A DNA stretch of 64,000 nt from Prosthecomicrobium sp. N25 (GTDB lineage Bacteria > Pseudomonadota > Alphaproteobacteria > Rhizobiales > Ancalomicrobiaceae): NCBI RefSeq assembly GCF_037203705.1, contig NZ_JBBCAT010000001.1, positions 310,001 through 374,000 of the forward strand. Direction: 5' to 3'. Positions 35,632 to 44,345 of the stretch are shown in pieces. Position 1 is the first letter of the stretch. Each line of letters starts with the position of its first letter. Below the pieces are notes generated by a model that was given only the letters and a program-made list of their open reading frames with translations, was not told where the DNA came from and made no database searches. A program made the translations under genes and the position numbers.

Positions 35632-36225
35632 TCAGCCCCCGAGGCTTCCCTTGGTGGACGGCACCTCGTGGGCGCGGCGAGGGTCGATGGCGACGGCCGT
35701 GCGGAGCGCACGCGCCAGCGCCTTGAAGCAGCTTTCGGCGATGTGGTGATTGTTCGAGCCGTAGAGGTTGGCGACGTGCAGCGTGATGCCGGCGTTCATC
35801 GCGAAGGCCCGGAACCATTCCTCGACCAGCTCGGTGTCGAAGTCGCCGATCTTCGGCCGCGAGAAATCGGCCTGGAAAACCAGGTAGGGCCGTCCCGAGA
35901 TGTCGATCGCGCAGCGCGTCAGCGCCTCGTCCATGGGCAGGTGCACGTCGGCGTAGCGCGTGATGCCCCGCATGTCGCCGAGCGCCTTGCGGAACGCCTG
36001 CCCGAGCGCGATGCCGACGTCCTCGACCGTGTGATGCTGGTCGATGTGCAGGTCGCCCTCGGCCCGGATCTCCAGGTCGACCATGCCGTGCCGCGCCACC
36101 TGGTCGAGCATGTGGTCGAAGAAGCCGACGCCGGTGCGGATGTCGGACCGGCCGGTGCCGTCGAGATCCAGGGCCACGGTGATGTCGGTCTCGCGGGTCT
36201 TGCGCGTGACGGTGGCGCTGCGCAT
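35632..36225 (-). CDS. hisB: Imidazoleglycerol-phosphate dehydratase
   Basis: Mn-dependent dehydratase of the sixth histidine step, 197 residues, the stand-alone form without phosphatase domain. The metal motifs [25 protein letters not shown] and the late NNHHIAE are intact, and the ends VALDLDGTG and [11 protein letters not shown] are typical. ATG 36225 is chosen; an upstream extension of 14 residues lacks family character. It is the first gene of this minus-strand set. Confidence 0.96.
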   Translation of the reverse strand: MRSATVTRKTRETDITVALDLDGTGRSDIRTGVGFFDHMLDQVARHGMVDLEIRAEGDLHIDQHHTVEDVGIALGQAFRKALGDMRGITRYADVHLPMDEALTRCAIDISGRPYLVFQADFSRPKIGDFDTELVEEWFRAFAMNAGITLHVANLYGSNNHHIAESCFKALARALRTAVAIDPRRAHEVPSTKGSLGG

Positions 36226-36324
36226 GGGTCGTCCTTCGCGACGGCCGGAATGGCCGGTCGGCGGCACTTCTAGCAGGCGAGGTGCGGGAAGGGAACGGGC
36301 GTCACGTGGCCAGGGGCCCCGCCC

Positions 36325-36936
36325 TCACTCCTCGTCGCGGTCGAGATCCGGATCCGCAAGTTCGTCGAGGTCGAGATCCGCGAGCCGGAGCGTCAGATCC
36401 GGCACGAGCCGGGGCACGATCAGGTCGCCCGCCGTCCGGGGCGTGACCGACCCGTACCCTTCCGGTCCCGGCTGCAGGTGAATGTGGACCACCAACCGCG
36501 CGGCGTCCACGACCCAGAGCTCGGGCACGCCGAACGCGGCGTAGACGGCCGCCTTACGGCCGAGGTCGTAGCCGAGGGACGAAACGCCGATCTCGACGGC
36601 GAGGAGGACCGAGGGCCCGTTGAGCCGTCCGAACCCAACCGATCGACGGAACAGCAGGATATCCGGCTCGAGATAGGTGTCGCCGGACAGCCGGAGCGTC
36701 GTTTCGACCGCGAGCAGCACGCTTTTCGGACGCCTGGGCACCCAGTCCATCAGGAGCGCCGTCTTCAGGATTTCGTGCCTGTTACCCTTGGGCGACATCG
36801 GGATCAGCTCCCCGTCGACGAGCTCGACCCGTTCGTCCTCCCCGATCACCCCGGCCTCGACCATGCGCTCCACGTCCGCGACCGTGAAGGCGCGGCGCGG
36901 CAGTCCGTCGGCGGCGATGATCGTGCGGGCGTTCAT
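36325..36936 (-). CDS. Uma2 family (DUF820) endonuclease-like protein
   Basis: A 203-residue PD-(D/E)XK-fold protein. Family motifs are ERVELVDGELIPMSP, YLEPDILLFRR (catalytic Asp), VLLAVEIGVSSLGYDLGRKA (Glu and Lys) and ELWVVDAARLVVH. The C-terminus is an acidic LADLDLDELADPDLDRDEE-type tail. Uma2 proteins are widespread, often in many copies, with unknown biological role. It lies alone between hisB and the aromatic block. Confidence 0.87.
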   Translation of the reverse strand: MNARTIIAADGLPRRAFTVADVERMVEAGVIGEDERVELVDGELIPMSPKGNRHEILKTALLMDWVPRRPKSVLLAVETTLRLSGDTYLEPDILLFRRSVGFGRLNGPSVLLAVEIGVSSLGYDLGRKAAVYAAFGVPELWVVDAARLVVHIHLQPGPEGYGSVTPRTAGDLIVPRLVPDLTLRLADLDLDELADPDLDRDEE

Positions 36937-37001
36937 GGGAATGAGGATAGCATGGGGCGAAGGCCCGGCAAGGCGCCGCCGCCGCCCCGGGGGGCCTCCG
37001 C

Positions 37002-37544
37002 TCAGGCCTTCTCGAACTCCTTCCGGTGCAGCCAGTCGGCGTGCTTCGGCGCCTTCTTGGTCCGCGACCACTCCTCCAGCATGTCCCACTTCACCGCGTC
37101 GAGCCGCTTCAGCATCGCGTCTTCCTCAGGGTCCGGGCAGGCGAGCTCGATGCGGTGGCCGTTCGGGTCGAAGAAGTAGATGGAGTGGAAGATCGAGTGG
37201 TCCGTGACCCCGAGCACCGGGATCCCGTTCGCCTCGAGCCGCGCCTTGTAGGCGAGGAGCGTCTCGCGGTCCTTCACCTTGAAGGCGATGTGCTGCACCC
37301 AGGGCGGCGTGTTGGGGTCGCGCCCCATCTCGGGCTTTGTCGGCAGCTCGAAGAAGGCGAGCACGTTGCCGTTCCCGGCGTCCAGGAACACGTGCATGTA
37401 GGGGTCCGGCTCGTGCGTCGACGGCACCCGGTCCTCAGCGATCGCCAGCACGAAGTCCATGCCGAGGTTGTTCACGTACCAGTTCACCGTCTCCTTGGCG
37501 TCCTTGCAGCGATAGGCGACGTGGTGGATCTGCTCGATCTTCAT
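37002..37544 (-). CDS. VOC-family (glyoxalase/extradiol-dioxygenase fold) protein
   Basis: A 180-residue vicinal-oxygen-chelate protein with two beta-alpha-beta modules. Likely metal ligands are His in QIHHVAYR, Glu in LAFFEL, His in VQHIAFKV and Glu in GHRIELACPD. ATG 37544 follows GGGAG by eight bases. It could be a lyase, isomerase or ring-cleaving dioxygenase. The neighbours, DUF2783 and a FAD hydroxylase, suggest aromatic breakdown. Reaction is not assigned. Confidence 0.82.
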   Translation of the reverse strand: MKIEQIHHVAYRCKDAKETVNWYVNNLGMDFVLAIAEDRVPSTHEPDPYMHVFLDAGNGNVLAFFELPTKPEMGRDPNTPPWVQHIAFKVKDRETLLAYKARLEANGIPVLGVTDHSIFHSIYFFDPNGHRIELACPDPEEDAMLKRLDAVKWDMLEEWSRTKKAPKHADWLHRKEFEKA

Positions 37545-37597
37545 GGCCGTCACTCCCTTGCGGTCTCGTTCTCGCGCCGTGTCCCGCACCCGGTCGC

Positions 37598-37798
37598 TCA
37601 CGCGCTCAGTTTCCGGGCTGCCGCGGCCAGCGCCTCGCGCAAGACTTCGCGATCCCCGATGTGGTTGGCCATGAGCAGGATCAAGCGCGCGTTGAAGGCG
37701 TCGCTCTCGGCCTTGTCGAGGCCCTGGTGGGCCGCCAGCAGCTCAGCGTAGAAGTCGTCCGGACCGTCGATGTTGGGTGTGGTCACGAGCTTCGCCAT
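37598..37798 (-). CDS. DUF2783 small protein
   Basis: A 66-residue protein of the DUF2783 family with segments NIDGPDDFYAELLAAHQGLD and FNARLILLMANHIGD. It has no catalytic signature and may be a structural partner of the FAD hydroxylase. GGGAGG lies eight bases before ATG 37798, and the hydroxylase stop is five bases upstream, so they are co-translated. Confidence 0.8.
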   Translation of the reverse strand: MAKLVTTPNIDGPDDFYAELLAAHQGLDKAESDAFNARLILLMANHIGDREVLREALAAAARKLSA

Positions 37799-37803
37799 GG
37801 CGC

Positions 37804-39417
37804 TCACCTCCCGATCGCGCGATGGAGCGCCGCCGCGACCGCGCCGGCCTCGTAGGTCTCCCAGCGGGCGGCCACGTGCTGGTCGGGCCGCATGAGGTAG
37901 ACGGCCGAGTGGGCGAGGCCGAGATAGCGGGCGGCGAGGTGCCCGGCGGGATCGTCCGCGGCCGACAGGGCGAGCCGCTCGACCGCGATCCCGGCGATCT
38001 CCAGCCGCGCCGGCGCCTCCGCGTCGATGGTGACCAGCTGGAAGCGCCCGCCGAGCCGGTCGAGGAGCCAGCCCGATCCCACGGGCGCGTCGACGGCGGG
38101 CGATCCCGGGCGCGTCCGGGCCGGCATCAGCGGGCAGTCCGGTCCGTTGAGGGGGGATCCGTCATAGGTGCAGGGCACCGAAAGCCGGCCGGAGTTGACG
38201 AGCGGCCGGGTCGCCGGGAACTGCTCGGCGAGGTCGAGCACGGCGTCCCGGAAGAGCCGGCTCGTCTCCGACTTGGGCGTGATGAAGTCGGTCGCCCGGG
38301 TCGAGTTCAGGATGTTCTCGTCGGCCCCGTGGATGCGCTCGACATCGTAGGAGTCGAGCAGGCTCTCCGGGGCCGTCCCGTCGAGCACGAGCTTCAGCTT
38401 CCAGACGAGGTTGTCGGTGTCCTGGATGCCCGAGTTGGCCCCGCGCGCCCCGAAGGGCGAGACCTGATGGGCGCTGTCGCCCGCGAAGATCACCCGCCCG
38501 TGCCGGAACCGTTCCATGCGCCGGCACTGGAAGGTGTAGATCGACACCCACTCCAGTTCGAACGCCGCGTCCTCGCCCAGGAACGCCTTGAGCCGCGGGA
38601 TGACCCTCTCCGGCTTCGCCTCCTCGCGCTTGTCGATCGCCCAGCCGAGCTGCAGGTCGATGCGCCAGACATTGTCAGGCTGCTTGTGCAGGAGAGCGGA
38701 CTGGCCCGGGTTGAACGGCGGGTCGAACCAGAATCGCCGCTCGACGGGGAAGTCGGGGCTCTCCGCCATGACCACGTCGGCGATCAGGAAGTTGTCCTCG
38801 AAGACGCGGCCGACGAAGTCGAGGCCCATCATGGTGCGGATCGGCGAGCCGGCGCCGTCGCAGGCGATCAGCCAGTCGCAGTCGAGCTTGTAGGGCCCGT
38901 CCGGCGTGTCCACAGCCAGGTGCGCCCCGCGCTCGTCCGCGCGCACCATCAGGACCTGGTTGCCGCCGCGGATCTCGATCGGCTTGCCGGCCGCCTGCAG
39001 CGCCCGCACCCGGTCGACCAGATACTGTTCGAACCAGTATTGCTGCAGGTTGATGAAGGCCGGCCGCTTGTGGCCGTCCTCGGGCAGGAGGTTGAAGCTG
39101 TAGACCTGCCGGTCGCGGAAATAGACCTTGCCGAGGTTCCAGACCACGCCCTTGTCGACCATCGGGTCGCCGCAGCCGAGCCGGTCCAGGATTTCGAGCG
39201 GGCGCTTGGCGAAGCAGATCGCCCGCGAGCCCCAGCTCACCTTGTCGTTCTCGTCGAGGACCACCACCGGCACGTCGTGGAGCGCCAGGTCGATCGCGGC
39301 GCAGAGCCCGACGGGCCCGGCCCCGACCACCACCACCGGCCGGCGCACCGGCGATGCGGCGTCCTGGTCCGCCGACCGTCGGTAGGGATAGAGCGGGACT
39401 TCGAAGATCTTCGTCAT
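37804..39417 (-). CDS. FAD-dependent aromatic hydroxylase (PheA/TfdB/MhpA-like)
   Basis: Class A flavoprotein monooxygenase, 537 residues. An N-terminal Rossmann motif VVVVGAGPVGLCAAIDLAL is near residue 30. The FAD/NADPH DG motif is LDCDWLIACDGAGSPIR, and the GD motif is VIFAGDSAHQVSPFGARGAN. A C-terminal thioredoxin-like domain follows. It resembles 3-(3-hydroxyphenyl)propionate and related phenol hydroxylases. ATG 39417 follows GGGAGGG. Next to the homogentisate pathway it could hydroxylate a phenolic precursor; the substrate is not known. Confidence 0.86.
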   Translation of the reverse strand: MTKIFEVPLYPYRRSADQDAASPVRRPVVVVGAGPVGLCAAIDLALHDVPVVVLDENDKVSWGSRAICFAKRPLEILDRLGCGDPMVDKGVVWNLGKVYFRDRQVYSFNLLPEDGHKRPAFINLQQYWFEQYLVDRVRALQAAGKPIEIRGGNQVLMVRADERGAHLAVDTPDGPYKLDCDWLIACDGAGSPIRTMMGLDFVGRVFEDNFLIADVVMAESPDFPVERRFWFDPPFNPGQSALLHKQPDNVWRIDLQLGWAIDKREEAKPERVIPRLKAFLGEDAAFELEWVSIYTFQCRRMERFRHGRVIFAGDSAHQVSPFGARGANSGIQDTDNLVWKLKLVLDGTAPESLLDSYDVERIHGADENILNSTRATDFITPKSETSRLFRDAVLDLAEQFPATRPLVNSGRLSVPCTYDGSPLNGPDCPLMPARTRPGSPAVDAPVGSGWLLDRLGGRFQLVTIDAEAPARLEIAGIAVERLALSAADDPAGHLAARYLGLAHSAVYLMRPDQHVAARWETYEAGAVAAALHRAIGR

Positions 39418-39728
39418 GCGCGACCCTCCCTGCCTGTGCGCCGCCGTTGCTCGGCGGTCTCGTGTTGGCGGCGGCTGGTCCACCCGAGCCGCCTCGCTGC
39501 ACTCCAACCCGATTCGCCGGACCGGCCAGTTCCGCAGGCCCAATCTCGCCGGAGACGACTGTCGAACCACAGGTGTCATCCCGGCCATCGAGCCGGGACC
39601 CATTGGCGAGCCGCAACCGAGGCCTGGAATGCTGCCCGTCGAGATCGCGACCCTGGCCTTTCATGTCCTCCAGATCGCACGCCGCGCAGTCACCGCAGTG
39701 CAGGGACGGCCCAGCAAAGGCTCCCGCA
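39418..39728. other. Intergenic region with partial palindromic repeat
   Basis: 311 bases without a gene, between the MBL-fold stop and the hydroxylase start. A left-type end of the palindromic repeat lies at 39574-39600. Otherwise nothing is recognised. Confidence 0.5.
39574..39600. repeat. Palindromic intergenic repeat, single end
   Basis: Starts TGTCATCCCGGCC and continues ATCGAGCCGGGACC, matching the left end of the element at 33483-33604 at all but one position. No inverted partner is seen within the following 130 bases. Confidence 0.6.
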
Positions 39729-40682
39729 TCACCCCTGCAGGGCCGCCCACATGGCGCGGTCGCGCTCGGCGGTCCAGATGCGCGGGGTGTCGATGCCGAG
39801 CGCCTCGTCGTAGGCGCGTGCCACGTTGAACGGCAGGCAGTGCTCGTAGATGGCGTAGGACGCGAACTTGGGGTCGCAGGCGGCGCGGCAGGCCGCCATC
39901 GCCTCCTTGAGCGAGCCCCCGCCGAGCGCCACCTCGGCGACCGGCCGGTAGGTGGAGGACAGGAAGTCGCGCGTCAGCTCGATCGCCTCCCTGACCTTGG
40001 CCTCGCCCACCAGCGCGTCGCCGCGGCCGGGCGAGAGCGCCTTCGGGGCGAAGCGCCCAATGGCGTCCAGCGTGCGGGGCCAATCCTGGAAGTGGCCGTC
40101 GCCGCAGTAGCAGGCGGAGCGGTATTCGACGATGTCGCCGGTGAACATCACGCCCTGGTCCGGCACCCAGGCGACGATGTCGCCCGCCGTGTGGGCGCGG
40201 CCGAGCCACTGCAGGATCACCCGGCGCCGGCCCATGTGGACCGTCATGCGGCGGCCGAAGGTGAGGGTCGGCCAGGTCAGGCCCGGGATCGACTCGTGCC
40301 CGCGGAAGAGCCGCGGGAAGCGGCCGAACTCGGAATCCCAGTCCTCCTGCCCGCGCTCCTGGATCATCGCCCGGCAGGTCTCCGAGGCGACGATCTCGGA
40401 GGCCCCATAGGCCGAGGCCCCGAGCACCCGCACCGCATGGTAGTGCGACAGCACCACGTACTTGATGGGCTTGTCGGTGACGGTCCGGATCTTCTCGATG
40501 ACCTTCCGGGCCATCAGGGGCGTCGCCTGCGCGTCCACCACCATCACGCTGTCGTCGCCGACGATCACGCCCGTGTTCGGGTCGCCCTCCGCCGTGAAGG
40601 CGTAGAGGTCCCGGCCGACCTCCGTGAAGGAGATCGTCTTTTCGGCCATGTCGCCGGTCGACGCGAAGGCTTTTCCGCTCAT
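39729..40682 (-). CDS. MBL-fold hydrolase with altered metal motif
   Basis: Metallo-beta-lactamase-fold protein, 317 residues. The family motif is SHYHAVRVLG instead of HxHxDH, so the Asp-His pair that usually binds the second metal is missing. Later ligands are present: GRAHTAGDIVAW and MFTGDIVEYRS. It may bind one metal ion, or differ in chemistry. It lies four bases after maiA, in the same transcript as the homogentisate genes. A hydrolytic role in aromatic degradation is inference. Confidence 0.8.
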   Translation of the reverse strand: MSGKAFASTGDMAEKTISFTEVGRDLYAFTAEGDPNTGVIVGDDSVMVVDAQATPLMARKVIEKIRTVTDKPIKYVVLSHYHAVRVLGASAYGASEIVASETCRAMIQERGQEDWDSEFGRFPRLFRGHESIPGLTWPTLTFGRRMTVHMGRRRVILQWLGRAHTAGDIVAWVPDQGVMFTGDIVEYRSACYCGDGHFQDWPRTLDAIGRFAPKALSPGRGDALVGEAKVREAIELTRDFLSSTYRPVAEVALGGGSLKEAMAACRAACDPKFASYAIYEHCLPFNVARAYDEALGIDTPRIWTAERDRAMWAALQG

Positions 40683-40686
40683 GGTC

Positions 40687-41328
40687 TCACTCCGCGTCGG
40701 GTTGGTTCTCGGGGGCCGCGGCCACGAAGGCCGGCAGCGCCCGGGCGGCCTCGTCGGCCGCCACGATCCGGGGGAAGGGGGAGAGGTCGAACTCCCAGCG
40801 CCGGGCGTTGTAGACCTGCGGCACGAGGAAGATGTCGGCGAGCCCCGCCTCGTCGCCGACGCAGTGCCGGCCTGCCGAGCCGGCGAGCCGCGCCTCGACG
40901 GCCGCGAACCCGATGCCGATCCAGTGCCGGATCCACGCCGCCCGCGCGCCCGCGTCCGCGCCGAAGTCCTCGGTCAGCTTATCGAGAACGCGGAGATTGC
41001 CGAGCGGGTGGATGTCGCACGCGATGGTGAGCGCGATCTCGCGCGCGACCGCCCGATTGGCCGGACGCTCGGGCAGGAGCGGCGGCCCCGGATACTTTTC
41101 GTCCAGGTACTCGATGATGGCGAGCGACTGCGCCAGCGACAGGCCGTCGTCCTCCCACATGGGGACGAGCCCGGCCGGGTTGCGCGCCCGATAGTCGGCC
41201 CCGCGCTGCTCCCCCTTGCGCAGGTGCACATAGGCGTGGCGCGGCTCCAGCCCCTTGAGGGCGACCGCGATCCGCACCCGGTAGGCGGCCGACGAGCGCC
41301 AGTAGCCGATCAGCAGCGGATCGCTCAT
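40687..41328 (-). CDS. maiA: Maleylacetoacetate isomerase
   Basis: Zeta-class glutathione transferase isomerising maleylacetoacetate to fumarylacetoacetate, 213 residues. The glutathione site SSAAYRVRIAVALKGLE near residue 12 matches the SSxxxRVRIAL signature. NPAGLVPMWEDDGLSLAQSL contains the glutathione-binding Ser. The start overlaps the fumarylacetoacetase stop by four bases (ATGA). Context leaves little doubt. Confidence 0.95.
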   Translation of the reverse strand: MSDPLLIGYWRSSAAYRVRIAVALKGLEPRHAYVHLRKGEQRGADYRARNPAGLVPMWEDDGLSLAQSLAIIEYLDEKYPGPPLLPERPANRAVAREIALTIACDIHPLGNLRVLDKLTEDFGADAGARAAWIRHWIGIGFAAVEARLAGSAGRHCVGDEAGLADIFLVPQVYNARRWEFDLSPFPRIVAADEAARALPAFVAAAPENQPDAE

Positions 41329-42359
41329 GCCTCGCCCTCCGCCGGATCGACGAGCGGCGACACCGTCTGCTCGATCGCCCCGAAGATCGAGTGCCCCTTC
41401 GCGTCCTTCATCTCGATCCGGACCGTGTCGCCGTAGCGCAGGAAGGGCGTCTTCGGCTGCCCGTCCCGGATCGTCTCCACGGTCCGGAGTTCGGCGAGGC
41501 ACGAATAGCCGACGCCCCCCTCGGTGATCGGCTTGCCCGGCCCGCCGTCCGCGTCGCGGTTGGACACCGTGCCCGACCCGATGATCGATCCCGCGCCGAG
41601 CGCGCGGGTCTTCGCCGCGTGCGCGATCAGGGCCGGGAAGTCGAACGTCATGTCCACGCCCGCGTCGGCCCGACCGAACGGCTTGCCGTTCAGGCTGACG
41701 AGGAGCGGCAGCCGCACCTTGCCGCCGTCCCAGGCCGGGCCGAGCTCGTCCGGCGTCACGGCCGCCGGCGAGAAGGCGGAGGACGGCTTCGACTGGAAGA
41801 AGCCGAAGCCCTTGGCGAGCTCCGCCGGGATCAGGTTGCGCAAGGAGACGTCGTTGACCAGCATGACGAGCCGGATCGCGGCGGCCGCCTGCTCCCGCGT
41901 GGCGCCCTGCGGCACGTCGTCGGTGACGACCGCCACCTCGGCCTCCAGGTCGATGCCCCAGTCCTCTGAGCCGAGCCGGACAGGATCGCGCGGCCCGATG
42001 AACGTGTCGGAGCCGCCCTGGTAGACGAGCGGATCGGTCCAGAAGCTCTCCGGCATCTCGGCCCCGCGCGCCCGGCGCACCAGCGCCACGTGGTTCACAT
42101 AGGCCGACCCGTCTGCCCACTGGTAGGCGCGCGGCAGCGGCGACAGCGCGTCGTGCTCGTGGAAGCGCTGGCTCGGCAGCGCCCCGAGTTCGAGGTCGTG
42201 GGCGAGATCGGCGAGCCGGGGTCCCACATGCGCCCAGTCGTCGAGCGCCGCCTGCAGCGTCGCGGCGATCGGCCGAGCCGAGACGCAGCGCGTCAGGTCC
42301 CGGGAGACCACGACCAGCTGGCCGTCGCGGGTGCGGTCCTTGAGGGTGGCGAGTTTCAT
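41325..42359 (-). CDS. Fumarylacetoacetate hydrolase family protein
   Basis: Last enzyme of the homogentisate pathway, giving fumarate and acetoacetate. It has 344 residues, with the FAH C-terminal domain from about residue 100. Metal-binding Glu residues lie in GIDLEAEVAVVTDDVP, Asp in VMLVNDVSLRN, and the late GSGTVSNRDADGGPGKP and TEGGVGYSCLAEL are typical. It is the short bacterial form. It starts one base after hmgA stops and overlaps maiA. Confidence 0.93.
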   Translation of the reverse strand: MKLATLKDRTRDGQLVVVSRDLTRCVSARPIAATLQAALDDWAHVGPRLADLAHDLELGALPSQRFHEHDALSPLPRAYQWADGSAYVNHVALVRRARGAEMPESFWTDPLVYQGGSDTFIGPRDPVRLGSEDWGIDLEAEVAVVTDDVPQGATREQAAAAIRLVMLVNDVSLRNLIPAELAKGFGFFQSKPSSAFSPAAVTPDELGPAWDGGKVRLPLLVSLNGKPFGRADAGVDMTFDFPALIAHAAKTRALGAGSIIGSGTVSNRDADGGPGKPITEGGVGYSCLAELRTVETIRDGQPKTPFLRYGDTVRIEMKDAKGHSIFGAIEQTVSPLVDPAEGEA

Positions 42360-42360
42360 G

Positions 42361-43689
42361 TCAGCGCGTCTCCGACGGGTCGGGCCAGACCGGGCGGTCG
42401 GCGCGGAAATTCTTGTCGAGGCCGGTCCAGCAGTCCGCGTAGTCGTCCTGCAGGCCCGGGAGGGTGGCGGCGAAGTCGGTCAGCTGCTGGGGGAAGCGCG
42501 TCTCGAACATGAACGCCATGGTGCCGGTCAGCTTTACGGGCTTCAGGTCCGCGTGGCTCGCCTTGTCGAAGGCCGACTTGTCGGGCCCGTGCGGCAGCAT
42601 GCAGTTGTGCAGGCTCATGCCGCCCGGCACGAAACCGGTCTCCTTGGCGTCGTACTGGCCGTAGATGAGCCCCATGAACTCGCTCATGATGTTCATGTGG
42701 TACCAGGGCGGCCGGAACGAATGCTCGGCCACCATCCAGCGTTCCGGGAAGATGACGAAGTCGATATTCGCCGTCCCCGCCTCGCCCGAGGGCGCGGTCA
42801 TCACCGTGAAGATCGACGGGTCCGGATGGTCGAACAGGATGGCGCCGACCGGCGAGAAGGTCCTGAGGTCGTACTTGTAGGGCGCGTAGTTGCCGTGCCA
42901 GGCGACCACGTCGAGCGGCGAGTGGCCGATCTCGCAGGCGTTGAACTGCCCGCACCACTTCACGATCACCCGGGTCGGCGTGTCCTTCTCCTCGTACCAG
43001 GCGACCGGGGTCTTGAAGTCGCGCGGGTTGGCGAGGCAGTTGGCCCCGATCGGCCCGCGATCCGGCAGGGTGAACTTGGCGCCGTAGTTCTCGCAGACAT
43101 AGCCGCGCGACGGTCCGCCGACCGGCTCGGCCCGGAACTTCAGTCCCCGGGGCAGGACCGCGATCTCGCCCGGCCCGACCTCGATCCGCCCCAGCTCGGT
43201 GGCGAACAGGAGCCGGCCCGTCTCTGGCACCACAAGGAGCTCGCCGTCCGCCGAGAAGAACACCTCGTCGACCATCGGCGCGGTCGCGAGATAGACGTGC
43301 GCCGCCATGCCGACCTGGGTGTAGACGTCGCCCGCCGTCGTCATGGTGCGCATGCCGGTCACGAAGGTCAGGCTTTCGGCCGGGATCGGCACCGGATCCC
43401 AGCGCAGGGGCCCGAGCGGCAGCCCGTGGTCGACCACGTGGGGCGCCGTCTTCCAGAACGGCATCTCTATGCGGCGGAACCGGGACGTGTGCCGCACCGA
43501 GGGCCGCAACCGGTAGAGCCAGGAGCGCTCGTTGGTGCCGCGCGGCGCCGTGAAGGGGGAGCCGGAGAGCTGCTCCGCATAGAGCCCGTAGGCGCAGCGC
43601 TGCGGCGAGTTCTGGCCCTGGGGCAGGGCCCCGGGCAGGGCCTCGGTCTCGAAGTCGTTGCCGAAGCCCGGCATGTAGCCGAGTGTCAT
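42361..43689 (-). CDS. hmgA: Homogentisate 1,2-dioxygenase
   Basis: Non-haem iron dioxygenase opening the homogentisate ring to maleylacetoacetate, 442 residues. [20 protein letters not shown]-type N-terminus, and iron and substrate ligands in [18 protein letters not shown] and [16 protein letters not shown] are intact. ATG 43689 follows AGGAGGG. First gene of the minus-strand hmgA-fah-maiA-MBL set, divergent from a MarR regulator. Confidence 0.96.
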   Translation of the reverse strand: MTLGYMPGFGNDFETEALPGALPQGQNSPQRCAYGLYAEQLSGSPFTAPRGTNERSWLYRLRPSVRHTSRFRRIEMPFWKTAPHVVDHGLPLGPLRWDPVPIPAESLTFVTGMRTMTTAGDVYTQVGMAAHVYLATAPMVDEVFFSADGELLVVPETGRLLFATELGRIEVGPGEIAVLPRGLKFRAEPVGGPSRGYVCENYGAKFTLPDRGPIGANCLANPRDFKTPVAWYEEKDTPTRVIVKWCGQFNACEIGHSPLDVVAWHGNYAPYKYDLRTFSPVGAILFDHPDPSIFTVMTAPSGEAGTANIDFVIFPERWMVAEHSFRPPWYHMNIMSEFMGLIYGQYDAKETGFVPGGMSLHNCMLPHGPDKSAFDKASHADLKPVKLTGTMAFMFETRFPQQLTDFAATLPGLQDDYADCWTGLDKNFRADRPVWPDPSETR

Positions 43690-43760
43690 GGTGAGAGCCC
43701 TCCTCGCTCCCGATCCGTCCCGCTCCCGCGCGCCGTCCGCTTGCATGGAGCGAAAGGTCG

Positions 43761-43791
43761 TCTCATACTCGTCGAAACACGTATCATCTCA
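43761..43791. promoter_or_regulatory. Possible operator between hmgA and the MarR gene
   Basis: Imperfect inverted repeat TCATAC-N12-GTATCA inside the AT-rich part of the 122-base divergent region. The MarR-family protein beside it would be the natural ligand. Confidence 0.35.
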
Positions 43792-43811
43792 AATGAAACG
43801 AATGTCAACGC

Positions 43812-44267
43812 ATGCCTGAACCCGCGCCCGCCCCGGCCCCGGGCCTCGATCTGGACAGCTTCCTTCCCTACCTCGTCAACGTGCTGGCGAGCCGGACGAG
43901 CCGCGAGCTCGCCGGCGTGTACGAGGCCCGCTTCGGCATCTCGATCCCCGAATGGCGCGTCATCGCCCACCTGGCGCAGAACCGGAACGTCTCCGTGCGC
44001 GAGATCCATGAGCGCGTCGACATGGACAAGTCCAAGGTCAGCCGCGCCGCCGCCCGCCTGGAGAGCGTCGGCCTGATCGAGAAGAAGGTCAACCCGGCCG
44101 ACCGCCGCCTCGTCGAGCTGCGCCTCACCCGCAAGGGCCACAAGCTCTTCGCCGAGATCGTGCCGCTCGCACTCGACTACGAGGCGCGGCTCCTGTCGGC
44201 CCTGACCCCGGAGGACCGCGCCGCCTTCGTGCGCGCGGTCGGCATCCTGCTCGGCGACCGCCGGTAG
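43812..44267 (+). CDS. MarR-family regulator, probable homogentisate regulator
   Basis: A 151-residue winged-helix dimer protein. The reader segment MDKSKVSRAAARLESVGLIEKK and wing NPADRRLVELRLTRKG are clear. Being divergent from hmgA, it probably represses the homogentisate genes until a ligand such as homogentisate binds. The N-terminal Pro/Ala stretch is longer than usual. Confidence 0.88.
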   Translation: MPEPAPAPAPGLDLDSFLPYLVNVLASRTSRELAGVYEARFGISIPEWRVIAHLAQNRNVSVREIHERVDMDKSKVSRAAARLESVGLIEKKVNPADRRLVELRLTRKGHKLFAEIVPLALDYEARLLSALTPEDRAAFVRAVGILLGDRR

Positions 44268-44345
44268 TGCCCCGCGCCTTGCCGCCGAGGTCCCGCGTCG
44301 CTATCTGAGCGCCTCCGTCCCCCCGCGCCGGAGAGGCCCGAGCCC

